In this document: one piece after another, positions 23,375-32,453 of the stretch
How the letters are laid out: the number at the start of each line of letters is the position of its first letter
Numbering within the stretch: position 1 is the stretch's first letter
Source of the DNA: Streptomyces sp. NBC_01485
GTDB lineage: Bacteria > Actinomycetota > Actinomycetes > Streptomycetales > Streptomycetaceae
Direction: 5' to 3'
Assembly: GCF_036227125.1 (NCBI RefSeq)
Contig: NZ_CP109435.1
Span: 8,494,001 to 8,558,000 of the forward strand
DNA: 64,000 bases
Program-made: the position numbers and the translations under genes
Notes under the pieces: model-generated
Database searches by the model: none
What the model saw: only the letters and a program-made list of their open reading frames with translations
Told to the model about the DNA's origin: nothing

Positions 23375-24865
23375 TCAGCCGTACGCGATCCAGGTCGTCT
23401 TCAGGCCGGTGTACTTGTCGAAGGAGTGCAGGGAGAGGTCGCGGCCGTATCCGGACTGCTTGAAGCCTCCGAACGGGATGACCGGGTCGAGCGCGTCGAC
23501 GGTGTTGACCGAGACGGTTCCGGCGTGCAGGGCGTCGGCGAGACGGTGGGCACGGGCGAGGTCACGGGTCCACACGGAGGCGGCGAGCCCGTACGGGGAG
23601 TCGTTGGCGATGCGTACGGCGTCCGCCTCGTCGGTGAACGGCAGCACGGTCAGGACCGGGCCGAAGAGTTCCTCGCGGGCGAGCGGGGCGTCGGGCGTGA
23701 GGCCGGTGAGGACGGTGGGATTCACGTAGGCGCCGTCGAGGTCGGGGCGAGTGCCGCCGCAGACCACGCTCGCGCCGTGGCCGGTGACCGCCGAGGACAC
23801 CGCGTCGGCCAGGCGTCGGGCCTGCCGCTCGTCGACGACGGGGCCGAGCCGGGTGGCCGGGTCGAGGGGGTCGCCGGGCCGCCACGCGGCGGCGTGCGCG
23901 GCGACCCGGGCGGTGAACTCCTCGGCGACAGAGGCCTGGACGAGCAGTCGGGTGTTGGCGGAGCAGACCTGTCCGGCGTTGTAGACGAAGCCCCAGGCGG
24001 CGCGCTCGGCGGCGGCCTCCAGGTCGGCGTCGGCGAAGACCAGGTTGGGGCTCTTGCCGCCGCACTCGGGCCACACCTGCTTGAGGTTGGACTCGGCGGC
24101 GTACGTGAGGAACAGCTTGCCGACCGCGGTGGAGCCGGTGAAGGCGAGGACGTCGACGTCCGGGTGGCGGCCGAGCGCCTGCCCCGCGCTCTCGCCGAGC
24201 CCGGGAACGACGTTGAGCACGCCGTCGGGAATCCCCGCCTCGGCGGCGAGGGCGGCCAGCCGCAGCGCGGACAGCGGCGACTGCTCGGCGGGCTTGAGGA
24301 CGACGCTGTTGCCGGCCGCCAGCGCGGGTGCGAGCTTCCAGGCCGCCAGGTCGAGCGGGAAGTTCCACGGGACGACGGCGCCGATCACGCCGAGCGGGAC
24401 GCGGCGCACCAGGGCGAGGTTGCCCGGGGCGGTGGGCGCGACCTCGTCGTACAGCTTGTCGATCGCCTCCGCGTGCCAGGCGAAGCAGGCCGCGGCCGAC
24501 GGCACGTCGACGGTGAGCCCGTCGGTGATCGGCTTGCCCATGTCCAGGCTGTCGAGCAGGGCGAGGTGCTCGGCGTCGGCCGCGACCAGCTCGGCCAGGC
24601 GGAGCAGGCGGCGCTTGCGCTCGGTCGGGGCGAGGCGCGACCAGCGGCCGTCCTCGAACGCCGCACGGGCGGCACGTACCGCGCGGTCGACGTCGGTGGC
24701 CTGGCAGGAGGCGACCTCGGCGACCGGCTTGGCGGTGGCCGGGTCGACCGTGGTGAACGTGGCGCCGTCGGCGGCGTGGGTCCACTCGCCGTCGATGTAC
24801 GCCCTGGTCTCGGGGCGCAGCCGGGCGGCCCTGCGTTGCCAGTCGGAGTGGGTGAGGTCGGTCAT
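23375..24865 (-). CDS. PuuC-like aldehyde dehydrogenase
   Basis: A 496-residue NAD(P)-dependent aldehyde dehydrogenase. Asn in VVPWNFPLD, Glu in PECGGKSPNLVF and the catalytic Cys in GQVCSANTRL are in place. The ECGGKSPN variant and the SLDMGKP block match gamma-glutamyl-gamma-aminobutyraldehyde dehydrogenases (PuuC). It should oxidise the aldehyde made by the downstream aminotransferase. It is the first gene of the minus-strand module; a palindrome overlaps its promoter and a TetR gene diverges. Confidence 0.87.
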   Translation of the reverse strand: MTDLTHSDWQRRAARLRPETRAYIDGEWTHAADGATFTTVDPATAKPVAEVASCQATDVDRAVRAARAAFEDGRWSRLAPTERKRRLLRLAELVAADAEHLALLDSLDMGKPITDGLTVDVPSAAACFAWHAEAIDKLYDEVAPTAPGNLALVRRVPLGVIGAVVPWNFPLDLAAWKLAPALAAGNSVVLKPAEQSPLSALRLAALAAEAGIPDGVLNVVPGLGESAGQALGRHPDVDVLAFTGSTAVGKLFLTYAAESNLKQVWPECGGKSPNLVFADADLEAAAERAAWGFVYNAGQVCSANTRLLVQASVAEEFTARVAAHAAAWRPGDPLDPATRLGPVVDERQARRLADAVSSAVTGHGASVVCGGTRPDLDGAYVNPTVLTGLTPDAPLAREELFGPVLTVLPFTDEADAVRIANDSPYGLAASVWTRDLARAHRLADALHAGTVSVNTVDALDPVIPFGGFKQSGYGRDLSLHSFDKYTGLKTTWIAYG

Positions 24866-24935
24866 GAAGAACGGCTCCTGGGTCGGCCCCAGAGCGGGGC
24901 GCCGGTGCGGCCGTCGAGCGGCCGGCCAGAGTTCT

Positions 24936-24953
24936 TTGAATCGGAATTCAAAC
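24936..24953. promoter_or_regulatory. Probable TetR operator in the divergent ALDH/TetR promoter
   Basis: TTTGAAT-CGGA-ATTCAAA has perfect 7-bp arms and lies 71 bp upstream of the dehydrogenase and 78 bp upstream of the TetR gene. Confidence 0.65.
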
Positions 24954-25030
24954 TATCTACGGCTGGACTGTCAATGGCTGTGGGCGAGAGAATGTGGATT
25001 CATTGACCTGGGAAACGGGGAATTAACACC

Positions 25031-25639
25031 GTGGCAAGACCGAAGAATCAAGGTGCCCGACGCGAGGCGCTCATCGAGGCGGCGGGCCGGGCGATCACGG
25101 AGCGGGGTCTGGCCGGGCTGCGGATCAAGGACATCGCGGCCGAGGCGGGCGTCTCCGTGGGATCGGTCCTGTACTACTACCCGGAGCTCGACGACCTCGT
25201 CTTCGAGGTGCACCAGGACGCGGTCGAACGGTACCTGACCGCGCGCCTGTCCCACTCCTCCGCCGACGCCGCCGTCGATCCCGCGGAGCGGCTGCGCAGG
25301 GCGATCGAGAGCGGACTGCCCCGCGACAGCGACGACGCCACCCACCGCCTGCTCTACGAACTGCACGGGCTCGCCGACCGCAGCCGGCAACACGCCGCAC
25401 TGATGTCCTCGCTCTTCGCCCGGGAGGTCGCCCTGTACACGACGATCCTCGAAGTCGGGTGCGCGGAGGGTGCGTTCACGCCGTCCACGCCGGTTGCGGA
25501 CATAGCCCGCGACCTGGTGATGCTGGAGGACGGCTACGGCCTGCACATCGTCGGCCGTAACCCGGCCGTGGACCACGACACGGCCAGCGACGCCCTGGCC
25601 GGCCTCGCCCGGACGCTCACCGGCTGCTCCCGCCTGTGA
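25031..25639 (+). CDS. TetR family regulator (BetI-like) of the amine module
   Basis: A 202-residue TetR protein. The helix-turn-helix spans about residues 10-55 (IKDIAAEAGVSVGSVLYYYPELDD), with a C-terminal domain of the BetI-like type. GTG 25031 follows GGGGAA. It is divergent from the PuuC-like dehydrogenase with an 18-bp palindrome between, so it most likely represses the dehydrogenase-aminotransferase-permease genes until the amine or aldehyde is present. Confidence 0.85.
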   Translation: MARPKNQGARREALIEAAGRAITERGLAGLRIKDIAAEAGVSVGSVLYYYPELDDLVFEVHQDAVERYLTARLSHSSADAAVDPAERLRRAIESGLPRDSDDATHRLLYELHGLADRSRQHAALMSSLFAREVALYTTILEVGCAEGAFTPSTPVADIARDLVMLEDGYGLHIVGRNPAVDHDTASDALAGLARTLTGCSRL

Positions 25640-25777
25640 GCCGCTTCCGCTCGTGCGGGGGCGACGACGGTCACGCCGGTGGGGCGCTGCCCATCGCGGC
25701 GAACGTTGCGCAGTGGGCTGTGCCACCACGGCGCGAGCCCGACTTGGATCGGCAGAGCAGGGCTTTTGCTCAATGTG

Positions 25778-25794
25778 CATCTGTTGATCAGATG
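25778..25794. promoter_or_regulatory. Palindrome upstream of the LysR gene
   Basis: CATCTG-TTGAT-CAGATG ends 13 bp before the LysR start, a position fit for autoregulation. It sits in an AT-richer tract. Confidence 0.5.
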
Positions 25795-25807
25795 TAATCT
25801 GGGGGAT

Positions 25808-26728
25808 GTGACAGCACCGGTCGGGTTCACCCTCGTTCAGTTGCGGTACTTCGTCGTCGCGGCGGAGTCCGGTTCCATGACGGCTGCGGCGGAGCGGCTG
25901 CACATCGCCCAGTCCGCGGTCTCCACGGCCGTGTCCAACCTGGAGCGCGACCTGCGGGTGCAGCTGTTCATCCGCCGCCGGGCCAAGGGGCTGACCCTGA
26001 CGTCGGCCGGGGAGCGGATGCTCCACCAGGCGCGGGAACTGCTCGGCCATGCCCGTGAGGTGGCGGAGGAGGCACGCGGCACCGGCGCCTCGCTGACCGG
26101 CACGGTGAGCCTGGGATGCTTCATGACGCTGGCCCCGACCCTGCTGCCCCCGCTGTTCACCGTGTGTGCCGAGCGCCACCCGGACCTCGAGATCTCCGTA
26201 CTGGAAGCCGAGGCCGAGGAACTCGCACGGGCCCTGCGGGACGGGCGGATCGACTTCGCCCTCACCTATGACCTCGGGTTCGACGGCGAGTTCGTCCGTG
26301 AGCCCCTCGCCTCCGCCCCGGCGTACGCGATCGTCCCGCCGGACCACCGCCTGGCCGGCCGTGGTGCCGTCGACCTCGCGGAGCTGGCCGACGAACCACT
26401 GGTGCTGCTGGACCTGCCGCACAGCCGCGACTACTTCCGTTCCCTTTTCGGTGCCACCGGAACCAGTCCCCACGTGCGCTACCGCACCCGCAGTTACGAG
26501 ACCGTCCGCTCCCTGGTGGCTCAGGGGCACGGCTACTCGGTGCTCAACCAGCATCCCGCCACCGATCAGACCTACGCGGGCGGCGTGGTGGTCTGTCTGG
26601 ACCTGTCCGACGACTACCCGTCTCTGGAGGTGGTGCTCGCCCGCCTCGACGGGGTCCGGCAGTCCGCGCGGGCGCGGGCGCTGATGGACGTCGTGCGCGA
26701 GGTGGTGGCGGGCAGCGGACACGGCTGA
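25808..26728 (+). CDS. LysR family transcriptional regulator
   Basis: About 306 residues. The winged helix-turn-helix covers residues 5-65 (LRYFVVAAESGSMTAAAERLHIAQSAVSTAVSNLE), and a type 2 periplasmic-binding-like effector domain follows. GTG 25808 is chosen because the LysR domain starts at once; the upstream frame is not LysR-like. The GGGGGA nearby is too close to be an ideal ribosome site. It converges with the GMC oxidoreductase, so its target may be that set, the monooxygenase operon, or elsewhere. Confidence 0.85.
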   Translation: MTAPVGFTLVQLRYFVVAAESGSMTAAAERLHIAQSAVSTAVSNLERDLRVQLFIRRRAKGLTLTSAGERMLHQARELLGHAREVAEEARGTGASLTGTVSLGCFMTLAPTLLPPLFTVCAERHPDLEISVLEAEAEELARALRDGRIDFALTYDLGFDGEFVREPLASAPAYAIVPPDHRLAGRGAVDLAELADEPLVLLDLPHSRDYFRSLFGATGTSPHVRYRTRSYETVRSLVAQGHGYSVLNQHPATDQTYAGGVVVCLDLSDDYPSLEVVLARLDGVRQSARARALMDVVREVVAGSGHG

Positions 26729-26761
26729 TCCCGCGTGCGTCATGGGGTCGTGGGATCAGCC
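26723..26761. terminator. Bidirectional hairpin enclosing both stop codons of LysR and GMC genes
   Basis: Arms GGCTGATCCC (26723-26732) and GGGATCAGCC (26752-26761) are perfectly complementary around a 19-nt loop. The TGA of the LysR gene lies in the left arm and the TGA of the convergent GMC gene in the right arm. Confidence 0.75.
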
Positions 26762-28291
26762 GCCGGCGCGGAGCAGCTCGGCTGCCCGCTCGGCCAGCAT
26801 CAGGACGGCGACCACCGGGTTGACCGTGGTCAGGGACGGGAACGCCGATGCGTCGGCCACCCGCAGTCCGCTCGTCCCGCGTACCCGCAGCGACGGATCG
26901 AGCACCGCCTCATGGTCACCGTCGGCCCCCATCCGTGCCGTGCACGACACGTGGTAGACGGTGTGACTGGTGGCCCGGACCAGTGCGGAGATCTCCTCGT
27001 CGGTGACCACCTCAGGCCCCGGGAAGACCTCACGGCCCACCCACCGCGCCATGGGCGCGGTCGCCGCGATCCGGCGCGCGATCCGGATGCCCTCGACCAG
27101 CAGACGCTCGTCATGGCCCTCCGGGTCGGTGAAGTTCCGGTAGTCGATCAGGGGTGCTTCGGCAGGGTCGGCGGAGGCCAGCCGGACGGTGCCCCGACTG
27201 TGGGGCCGGGCGACGTTCGGCGTCATGGAGATGCTGTGGCGCGGGATGTCGCAGCCCAGCCGCTCGGCGTGGACCGCGTACGTCATCAAGGGGACGTGCA
27301 TGAGGATCTGCGGCACGACGGCATCCGGATCGACCCGTGCCATGACACTCATGTCCCAGTCGGTGGCCCCGGTCCCGGGGATCGGCTCGGTGGCCTCCCA
27401 CACGATCAGGCCCTCGGGATGGTCACTGAGATTGCGCCCCACGCCCGGCGAGTCCAGGACGACCGGGATTCCGAGCGCGCGCAGTTCCTCGGCCGGTCCG
27501 ACGCCCGAGAGCAGGAGCAGTCGCGGGGTGTCGATCGCTCCCGCGCACAGAACGACCTCGTGCCGGGCCCGGACGGTGTGCGTCGAGCCGTCCGCGCGGC
27601 GTACCTCCACGCCGTACGCGCGCCGGTCCGGGGTGAACAGGACTCGCGTGACGCGGGTTTCGAGCAGCGTGCTCAGGTTCGGGCGATCGTCCATGACCGG
27701 GTGCAGGTAGTCCACGGAGGACGACGACCGCACCCCCGTCTCCGGGTAGTAGCCGATCTCCAGGAATCCCACGCCGTCCGCGTACGGCCGGTCGTTCCAC
27801 CGCTCTCGAACCGGGATGTCGAGCGCCGTGGCGGCGGCCTTCACGACGTCTGCGAGATAGGGATTCCGATGTTCTTCGGCGACCGGGACGATGTGGGTGA
27901 GCAGCCGGTCGTAGTACGGGAACATCGTTGCCGCGTCCCAGCCGACGGCGCCCCGTTCGACCCAGTCGGAGAAGTCGGCGGCCGGCGGCCGTAGCGCGAT
28001 CATGGTGTTGTGGGTGGAACAGCCGCCCAGGATCCGGGCCCGGGACTGGCGGATGTGCGAGTTGCCGCGCGGCTGGTGCACGCTGCGGTAGTCGAGGTCG
28101 TACTCGCCCTCCAGCATCTCGAACCAGCGGCGGATCTGGAGCGCCCGTGGCTCCTCGCGGTCGCTCGGCCCCCATTCGAGGAGGCCGACCGAGACACCCG
28201 GGTCCTCACTGAGGCGGGAGGCGATCACCGCACCGGCGGTTCCGCCGCCGACCACCACGTAGTCGAAGACGCTCTGTGCTGCCTCGCTCAT
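26756..28291 (-). CDS. GMC family FAD oxidoreductase
   Basis: A 511-residue glucose-methanol-choline oxidoreductase. The FAD motif VVGGGTAGAVIASRL is at the N-terminus, the GMC signature ARILGGCSTHN follows, and the catalytic His (ATSHTVYHVSCTARMG) and Asn (SLTTVNPVVAV) are near the C-terminus. It oxidises an alcohol or related group to an aldehyde/ketone with FAD. Its start is 1 bp past the NCS1 permease stop, so they are co-transcribed and the permease probably brings in its substrate or precursor. Confidence 0.85.
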   Translation of the reverse strand: MSEAAQSVFDYVVVGGGTAGAVIASRLSEDPGVSVGLLEWGPSDREEPRALQIRRWFEMLEGEYDLDYRSVHQPRGNSHIRQSRARILGGCSTHNTMIALRPPAADFSDWVERGAVGWDAATMFPYYDRLLTHIVPVAEEHRNPYLADVVKAAATALDIPVRERWNDRPYADGVGFLEIGYYPETGVRSSSSVDYLHPVMDDRPNLSTLLETRVTRVLFTPDRRAYGVEVRRADGSTHTVRARHEVVLCAGAIDTPRLLLLSGVGPAEELRALGIPVVLDSPGVGRNLSDHPEGLIVWEATEPIPGTGATDWDMSVMARVDPDAVVPQILMHVPLMTYAVHAERLGCDIPRHSISMTPNVARPHSRGTVRLASADPAEAPLIDYRNFTDPEGHDERLLVEGIRIARRIAATAPMARWVGREVFPGPEVVTDEEISALVRATSHTVYHVSCTARMGADGDHEAVLDPSLRVRGTSGLRVADASAFPSLTTVNPVVAVLMLAERAAELLRAGG

Positions 28292-28292
28292 G

Positions 28293-29711
28293 TCAGCCGG
28301 CCGTCTCGACGGCGGGTGTGGGGACGGCCGACACCGGCGCGGGGGTGCGGCGGGCGGAACGGCGGGCGAGGAAGTAGTAGGCGGGGCTGACGACGACCAG
28401 TCCGACGATCCAGGAGATGTCCACGCCGCCCAGGGCGTCGGCGACCGGACCGGTGTACATCGTGGTGGCCACGAACGGCACCTGGATCGCGGCGCCGAGC
28501 AGGTAACACGCCACCGCGACCACGTTGACCCGTCCGTAGATCCCGCCGTCGGCGCGGAAGAACGAGTCCACGTCGTACTTGCCGTGCTGCAGCAGGTAGT
28601 AGTCGACCAGGTTGACCGCGGTCCAGGGAACCAGGACGTACATCAGCAGCAGGATGAAGTTCTCGTAGTGTTCGAGGAAGTTGTCCTTGCCCGCGAGGGC
28701 CGTCACCAGAGACAGCAGGAACATCACGGTGGCGGTCACCGCACGGGCGACGCGCCCCGGCGACCAGTGCGGTACGAAGGTCTGGCCGACCGTGATGGTG
28801 GACAGGACGCCGCAGTAGAGGTTCATCGCGTTCGTGGCGGCGATGCCGACGGAGAAGACGACGACCACCAGAGTGCTCACCGAACCGGTGAGCGTGGTCA
28901 GGCCACCGATGACGTCGTCGCCGACCGCGGCGCCGATGACGGCGCCGAGCAGCATGGGCAGGATCGAGCCCAGTGAACAGCCCGCGTAGCTCGCCCAGAA
29001 GGCGGGACGGGAACCGGTGTCGGCCGGCATGTAGCGCGAGTAGTCCGACACATAGGGCGCGTAGGCGATCTGCCACAGGGCGCCGGCGGTGACCGTACCG
29101 AGGAAACCGGCCACCGTGGCGCTGCCGTGCGAGGAGAAGTCCTGCGGCAGTCCGTGCACGAAGACGACCCACACGAACGCCAGCAGCAGGGCCGCACCGG
29201 ACAGCCATGTCATCACGCGGGTGTAGGAGTGGATCAGGTCGTGGCCGAAGATCGTCGCGATCACGCTGACGACGCCCACGAGCACGATGCCGCCGTCCAC
29301 GTCGATGTGTATGTCGAGCGTGGCGAGCGACTGCCCGGCCAGGACCAGGTTCGAGGCGAAGAACCCGATGTACATGAAGATGACGAGCCCGATCACCAGC
29401 AGCGACCCGTACGAGCCGAACTGGCCGCGGGTCTGCACCATCTGCGGCACCCCGAGCTGCGGCCCCTGGGCCGAGTGCAGCGCCATGAGCACCGCGCCCA
29501 GCAGATTGCCGATGACGATACCGACGGCTGCCAGCCAGAAGGGCAGTCCGTACACGGTGGTGGCCAGTGCGCCGGTCACCACCGTCAGCACCATGATGTT
29601 GGAGCCGAACCAGATGGTGAACAGGTCACGGGCCTTGCCGTGCCGCTGATCCAGGGCGATCGGCTGGATGGTCTTGTCCTCGATGCGCTGAGGCGTCTCG
29701 GCCTTTGCCAT
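28293..29711 (-). CDS. NCS1 family nucleobase/cytosine/allantoin-type permease
   Basis: A 472-residue membrane transporter of the NCS1 (purine-cytosine permease) family with about 12 helices. It starts with a short cytosolic tail, then the WFGSN motif and repeated Gly-rich helices, and later SDYSRYMPAD, a signature of the family. Substrates of the family include cytosine, purines, allantoin, hydantoins and thiamine. It lies between HutD (193-bp gap) and the GMC oxidoreductase (1-bp gap), suggesting import of a nitrogen heterocycle or related compound. Confidence 0.85.
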   Translation of the reverse strand: MAKAETPQRIEDKTIQPIALDQRHGKARDLFTIWFGSNIMVLTVVTGALATTVYGLPFWLAAVGIVIGNLLGAVLMALHSAQGPQLGVPQMVQTRGQFGSYGSLLVIGLVIFMYIGFFASNLVLAGQSLATLDIHIDVDGGIVLVGVVSVIATIFGHDLIHSYTRVMTWLSGAALLLAFVWVVFVHGLPQDFSSHGSATVAGFLGTVTAGALWQIAYAPYVSDYSRYMPADTGSRPAFWASYAGCSLGSILPMLLGAVIGAAVGDDVIGGLTTLTGSVSTLVVVVFSVGIAATNAMNLYCGVLSTITVGQTFVPHWSPGRVARAVTATVMFLLSLVTALAGKDNFLEHYENFILLLMYVLVPWTAVNLVDYYLLQHGKYDVDSFFRADGGIYGRVNVVAVACYLLGAAIQVPFVATTMYTGPVADALGGVDISWIVGLVVVSPAYYFLARRSARRTPAPVSAVPTPAVETAG

Positions 29712-29904
29712 GGGGGCTCTCCGCTCTTCCGTGGCGTGAAGTGCGGTAACTGTTGCCTGGCAGACTTCCTCTGTCCAATGCTCTTTTCTGTGGAAGTTCC
29801 TCTGTTTTCTGAATGCTTCGAGGTCAAGGGCGGATGGGTCGCACGGGTAACGCCGACGAAACGGCGAATTGACCCCTTGATGTCGAGATCGGCGGGGGCG
29901 TGTC

Positions 29905-30579
29905 TCACCGGGCTCGGGGCGGAAGTGAGTGGACGCGCGAGCACGAAGATGACTGGGCGGGCGCCGACTCCCGCTGTCGGTGCGCCGCGGTGATCCTGAT
30001 CTCGGCCACCGTGCCGTCGCCCCGTAGAGTCAGCGGCCCCGGGCCTTCGTGGCGTACGGAGTCAAGACGGCCGAGCGCTGTCTCCCGCCTGTCCGGTCGG
30101 CCGACGGCGATCCCCTCGGTGACGGCCATGACGAGCAGGGTCTCGCCCGCGGCGCACACCATCTCCGCCCCCCGTGCGGCGGCGACGGTGACGATCCGCA
30201 CATGTGCCGTCGCCCGGCCCCTGCGGGTCATCACATTCATATCGCGCACCGCGCCCGCCTCCAGCCGGCAGTCCGTCGCCGCGTCGCCGGAGAAGGCGAA
30301 GGGGCTCAACGGTCCGACCGGATGCGGAGTCCCGTCCACGGTCAGCACCATGCCATCGCCCTCGACCAGGGTGATCACGCGGTCGATCCCGGGAAAGGAA
30401 GAGAAGGAGCCTCCCGCGTCCACGTCCGCGACACTCACCCGCCAGTCGAAGCCGCCCTCGGGCTCCGCCGGGACCAGGGGCGCTTGCACGGCGCCCGACG
30501 CGACCTCCCGGGTCATACCGCCGCCGTTCTTCCACGGCATGCTGCGGTACTCCCTCCAGCGCAGAACATCTCCACCCAT
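29905..30579 (-). CDS. HutD family protein
   Basis: A 224-residue HutD protein with the opening signature VLRWREYRSMPWKNGGGMTREVA and two cupin-like barrels (FSSFPGIDRVITLVEGDGM, PFAFSGDAATDCRLEAGAVRDMNVMTRRG). HutD is known from histidine/urocanate utilisation loci, where it seems to limit high-level pathway activity. No hut enzymes are present here. ATG 30579 follows GAGGTG; the longer frame is not supported. It is probably the first gene of the NCS1-GMC set or its modulator. Confidence 0.82.
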   Translation of the reverse strand: MGGDVLRWREYRSMPWKNGGGMTREVASGAVQAPLVPAEPEGGFDWRVSVADVDAGGSFSSFPGIDRVITLVEGDGMVLTVDGTPHPVGPLSPFAFSGDAATDCRLEAGAVRDMNVMTRRGRATAHVRIVTVAAARGAEMVCAAGETLLVMAVTEGIAVGRPDRRETALGRLDSVRHEGPGPLTLRGDGTVAEIRITAAHRQRESAPAQSSSCSRVHSLPPRAR

Positions 30580-30979
30580 CCGACGCCACCTCACTCTTCC
30601 GTCGTCCGGCGGACCGCCATCACCGGCGAACCCGGGCCACCGCCACCGGGCCTCTCGGTCGTCGGGTCGTACGAGCGCGCCAGGCACGTGATCATCGAGT
30701 CCAGGGCAAGCCTACGTGCCGGCCCCCGAGCGAAACCATTGCCTGACCAGCAGGAATCAAACGATCATGTTCGGCTTAGAGTCGGCTTCCAAGACAGGCT
30801 GCGATGCCGGACAAGCCCCCGCCGGGAACTCGCCGGATTCTTCACCAACCCGGGTTGACGAAGCAGGCCCGCATTCGCCACGAACGCAAACACAAGCTGC
30901 AGTGGATGCGGTACGGATGATGTCGGCCACCGGCTGGGGGAAGGGATGCCGGTTCGGCTGCGTGGAGAGTGGTGTGGTG
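30580..30979. other. 400-bp region without a recognisable gene
   Basis: Lower and uneven G+C, and no family I recognise. A frame around 30857-30920 reads LTKQARIRHERKHKLQWMRYG before a stop, but has no start signal and no match I can name. The left part should hold the HutD promoter. No hairpin is evident just after the transpeptidase stop. Confidence 0.35.
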
Positions 30980-32230
30980 TCAGGTGGTCGGGCTGCCTGC
31001 GGCCCACACGCTCCACGCCATGTTCCAATCGCTGAGGCCGTTGTCCGAGGCCAGCATGGTCTTGTCCGCGGAGTTCTTGACGACCACGACGTCACCGATC
31101 ATCGAGTGGTCGAAGAACCACGCGGCGGGCCGGCTGCCGTCGCCGCCGGCCCTGACATCCTTGAGGCCTACGCAGCCGTGGCTGGTGTTGACCTTGCCGA
31201 AGACCGAGTCGGCGCCCCAGTAGTTGCCGTGGATGAATGTGCCCGAGTCGGTCAGGCGCATGGCGTGCGGTACGGCCTTGATGTCGTACGAGGGCTTGCC
31301 GTCCTTCTCCGTGAGGCCGACGGTCGCACCGTTCATATGGATCTGCCTGAACTTCTCGGAGATCACCATCTGACCGTTGTACGTCGGGTGCTCGGGGCTG
31401 CCTGACGAGATCGGGATGGTCTTGATCGTCTTGCCGTCGCGGACGACGGTCATCTGCTTCGTCTTTGCGTCCACGGTGCTGATCTGGCTCCGGCCGATCT
31501 TGAACGTGACCGTCTTCTGGATGCCGTGGCGGTTGAGCGTGACGGTGACGGTGGAGCCGGGCTTCCAGTAATTCTCGGGGCGGAAATCCAGGCGGTGGTC
31601 GTTGAACCAGTGGCCGACGACCCGCTGTCCGCTGCTGGAGCTGACCTGGATCTCCGACTCCACAGCGGCCTTGTCGCTGATCGCCATGTCGAAGTTGACC
31701 GTCACCGGCATGCCCACGCCGACGGTCGAGCCGTCCTGAGGCGAGACGTGCCCGATGAAGTCGTCGGCCGGGGAGACCGTGGTGATTGTCGCGTCACCGG
31801 TGGCGGAGCGGCCCTTGGCGTCCTCGGCCTCTGCGGCAATCTGATACTTGGTGGCACGCTCCAGTCGGCCGTTCGGCTTCCAGGAGGTGCCGTCCGCGGA
31901 CAGAGTGCCCGGGATCTCGGCACCGGTCGCGACGGCGGTCATGGTCACCTTGGCGAGCTTTCCATTACTGACGGTGACACCGACCGGGTCGTTGATCCCG
32001 ACGTTGTAGGCACCTTGCCCGGGTGTGATCTCTATTCGGGCGTCGGAGGCTTCCTGGGTGCCCGCCTGATTTACCCGCGCCGGCGATTTCGGGTGGTTCC
32101 CGGCACCGTTGCCGCTGGCAGCGTTGCTTGTGCCGCCGAGAGCCGTGACCGCGAGTATGCCCCCGAGTGCGCCGGCCGTAGCCATCAGCCCGGTGCGTCG
32201 TCTATGGAACGTGATCAAACGCTTCTCCAT
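30980..32230 (-). CDS. Secreted L,D-transpeptidase with Ig-like domains
   Basis: A 416-residue exported cell-wall enzyme that makes 3-3 peptidoglycan cross-links. A Sec signal peptide covers about residues 1-38; two immunoglobulin-like domains follow (about 60-245), as in mycobacterial LdtMt2, then the YkuD catalytic domain. The catalytic motif is H334-GNYWGADSVFGKVNTSH-GC353-VGL, where Gly replaces the usual Asn/Arg two residues after the nucleophile Cys353. No lipobox is seen, unlike many actinobacterial members. ATG 32230 gives the best signal peptide; the ribosome site is weak. Confidence 0.88.
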   Translation of the reverse strand: MEKRLITFHRRRTGLMATAGALGGILAVTALGGTSNAASGNGAGNHPKSPARVNQAGTQEASDARIEITPGQGAYNVGINDPVGVTVSNGKLAKVTMTAVATGAEIPGTLSADGTSWKPNGRLERATKYQIAAEAEDAKGRSATGDATITTVSPADDFIGHVSPQDGSTVGVGMPVTVNFDMAISDKAAVESEIQVSSSSGQRVVGHWFNDHRLDFRPENYWKPGSTVTVTLNRHGIQKTVTFKIGRSQISTVDAKTKQMTVVRDGKTIKTIPISSGSPEHPTYNGQMVISEKFRQIHMNGATVGLTEKDGKPSYDIKAVPHAMRLTDSGTFIHGNYWGADSVFGKVNTSHGCVGLKDVRAGGDGSRPAAWFFDHSMIGDVVVVKNSADKTMLASDNGLSDWNMAWSVWAAGSPTT

Positions 32231-32402
32231 GCCACTGGTCTTTGCATCCCTGTGCTGATCGCCGAAGGAGTGCAACCAGCTTTGAAACTACTTATAGACA
32301 CGCCTATGTCCAGAAATGGGTAAATTGTGGCGAAGGCCACGCATTCTTGCTTGCCGATGTGCGACGGCGCGGGCCGGCTGCCCGCCTCCCGTGGTGCCCG
32401 CG

Positions 32403-32433
32403 GGCCAGGGGCCCGCCTGCCCGGCCCCTGGCC
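32403..32433 (-). terminator. Hairpin after a minus-strand pseudogene
   Basis: GGCCAGGGGCC and GGCCCCTGGCC pair perfectly (11 bp, 9-nt loop). It lies 21 bp past the stop of the frameshifted small gene at 32454. Confidence 0.75.
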
Positions 32434-32453
32434 GGGTAGGGAGGCGCTGATGT

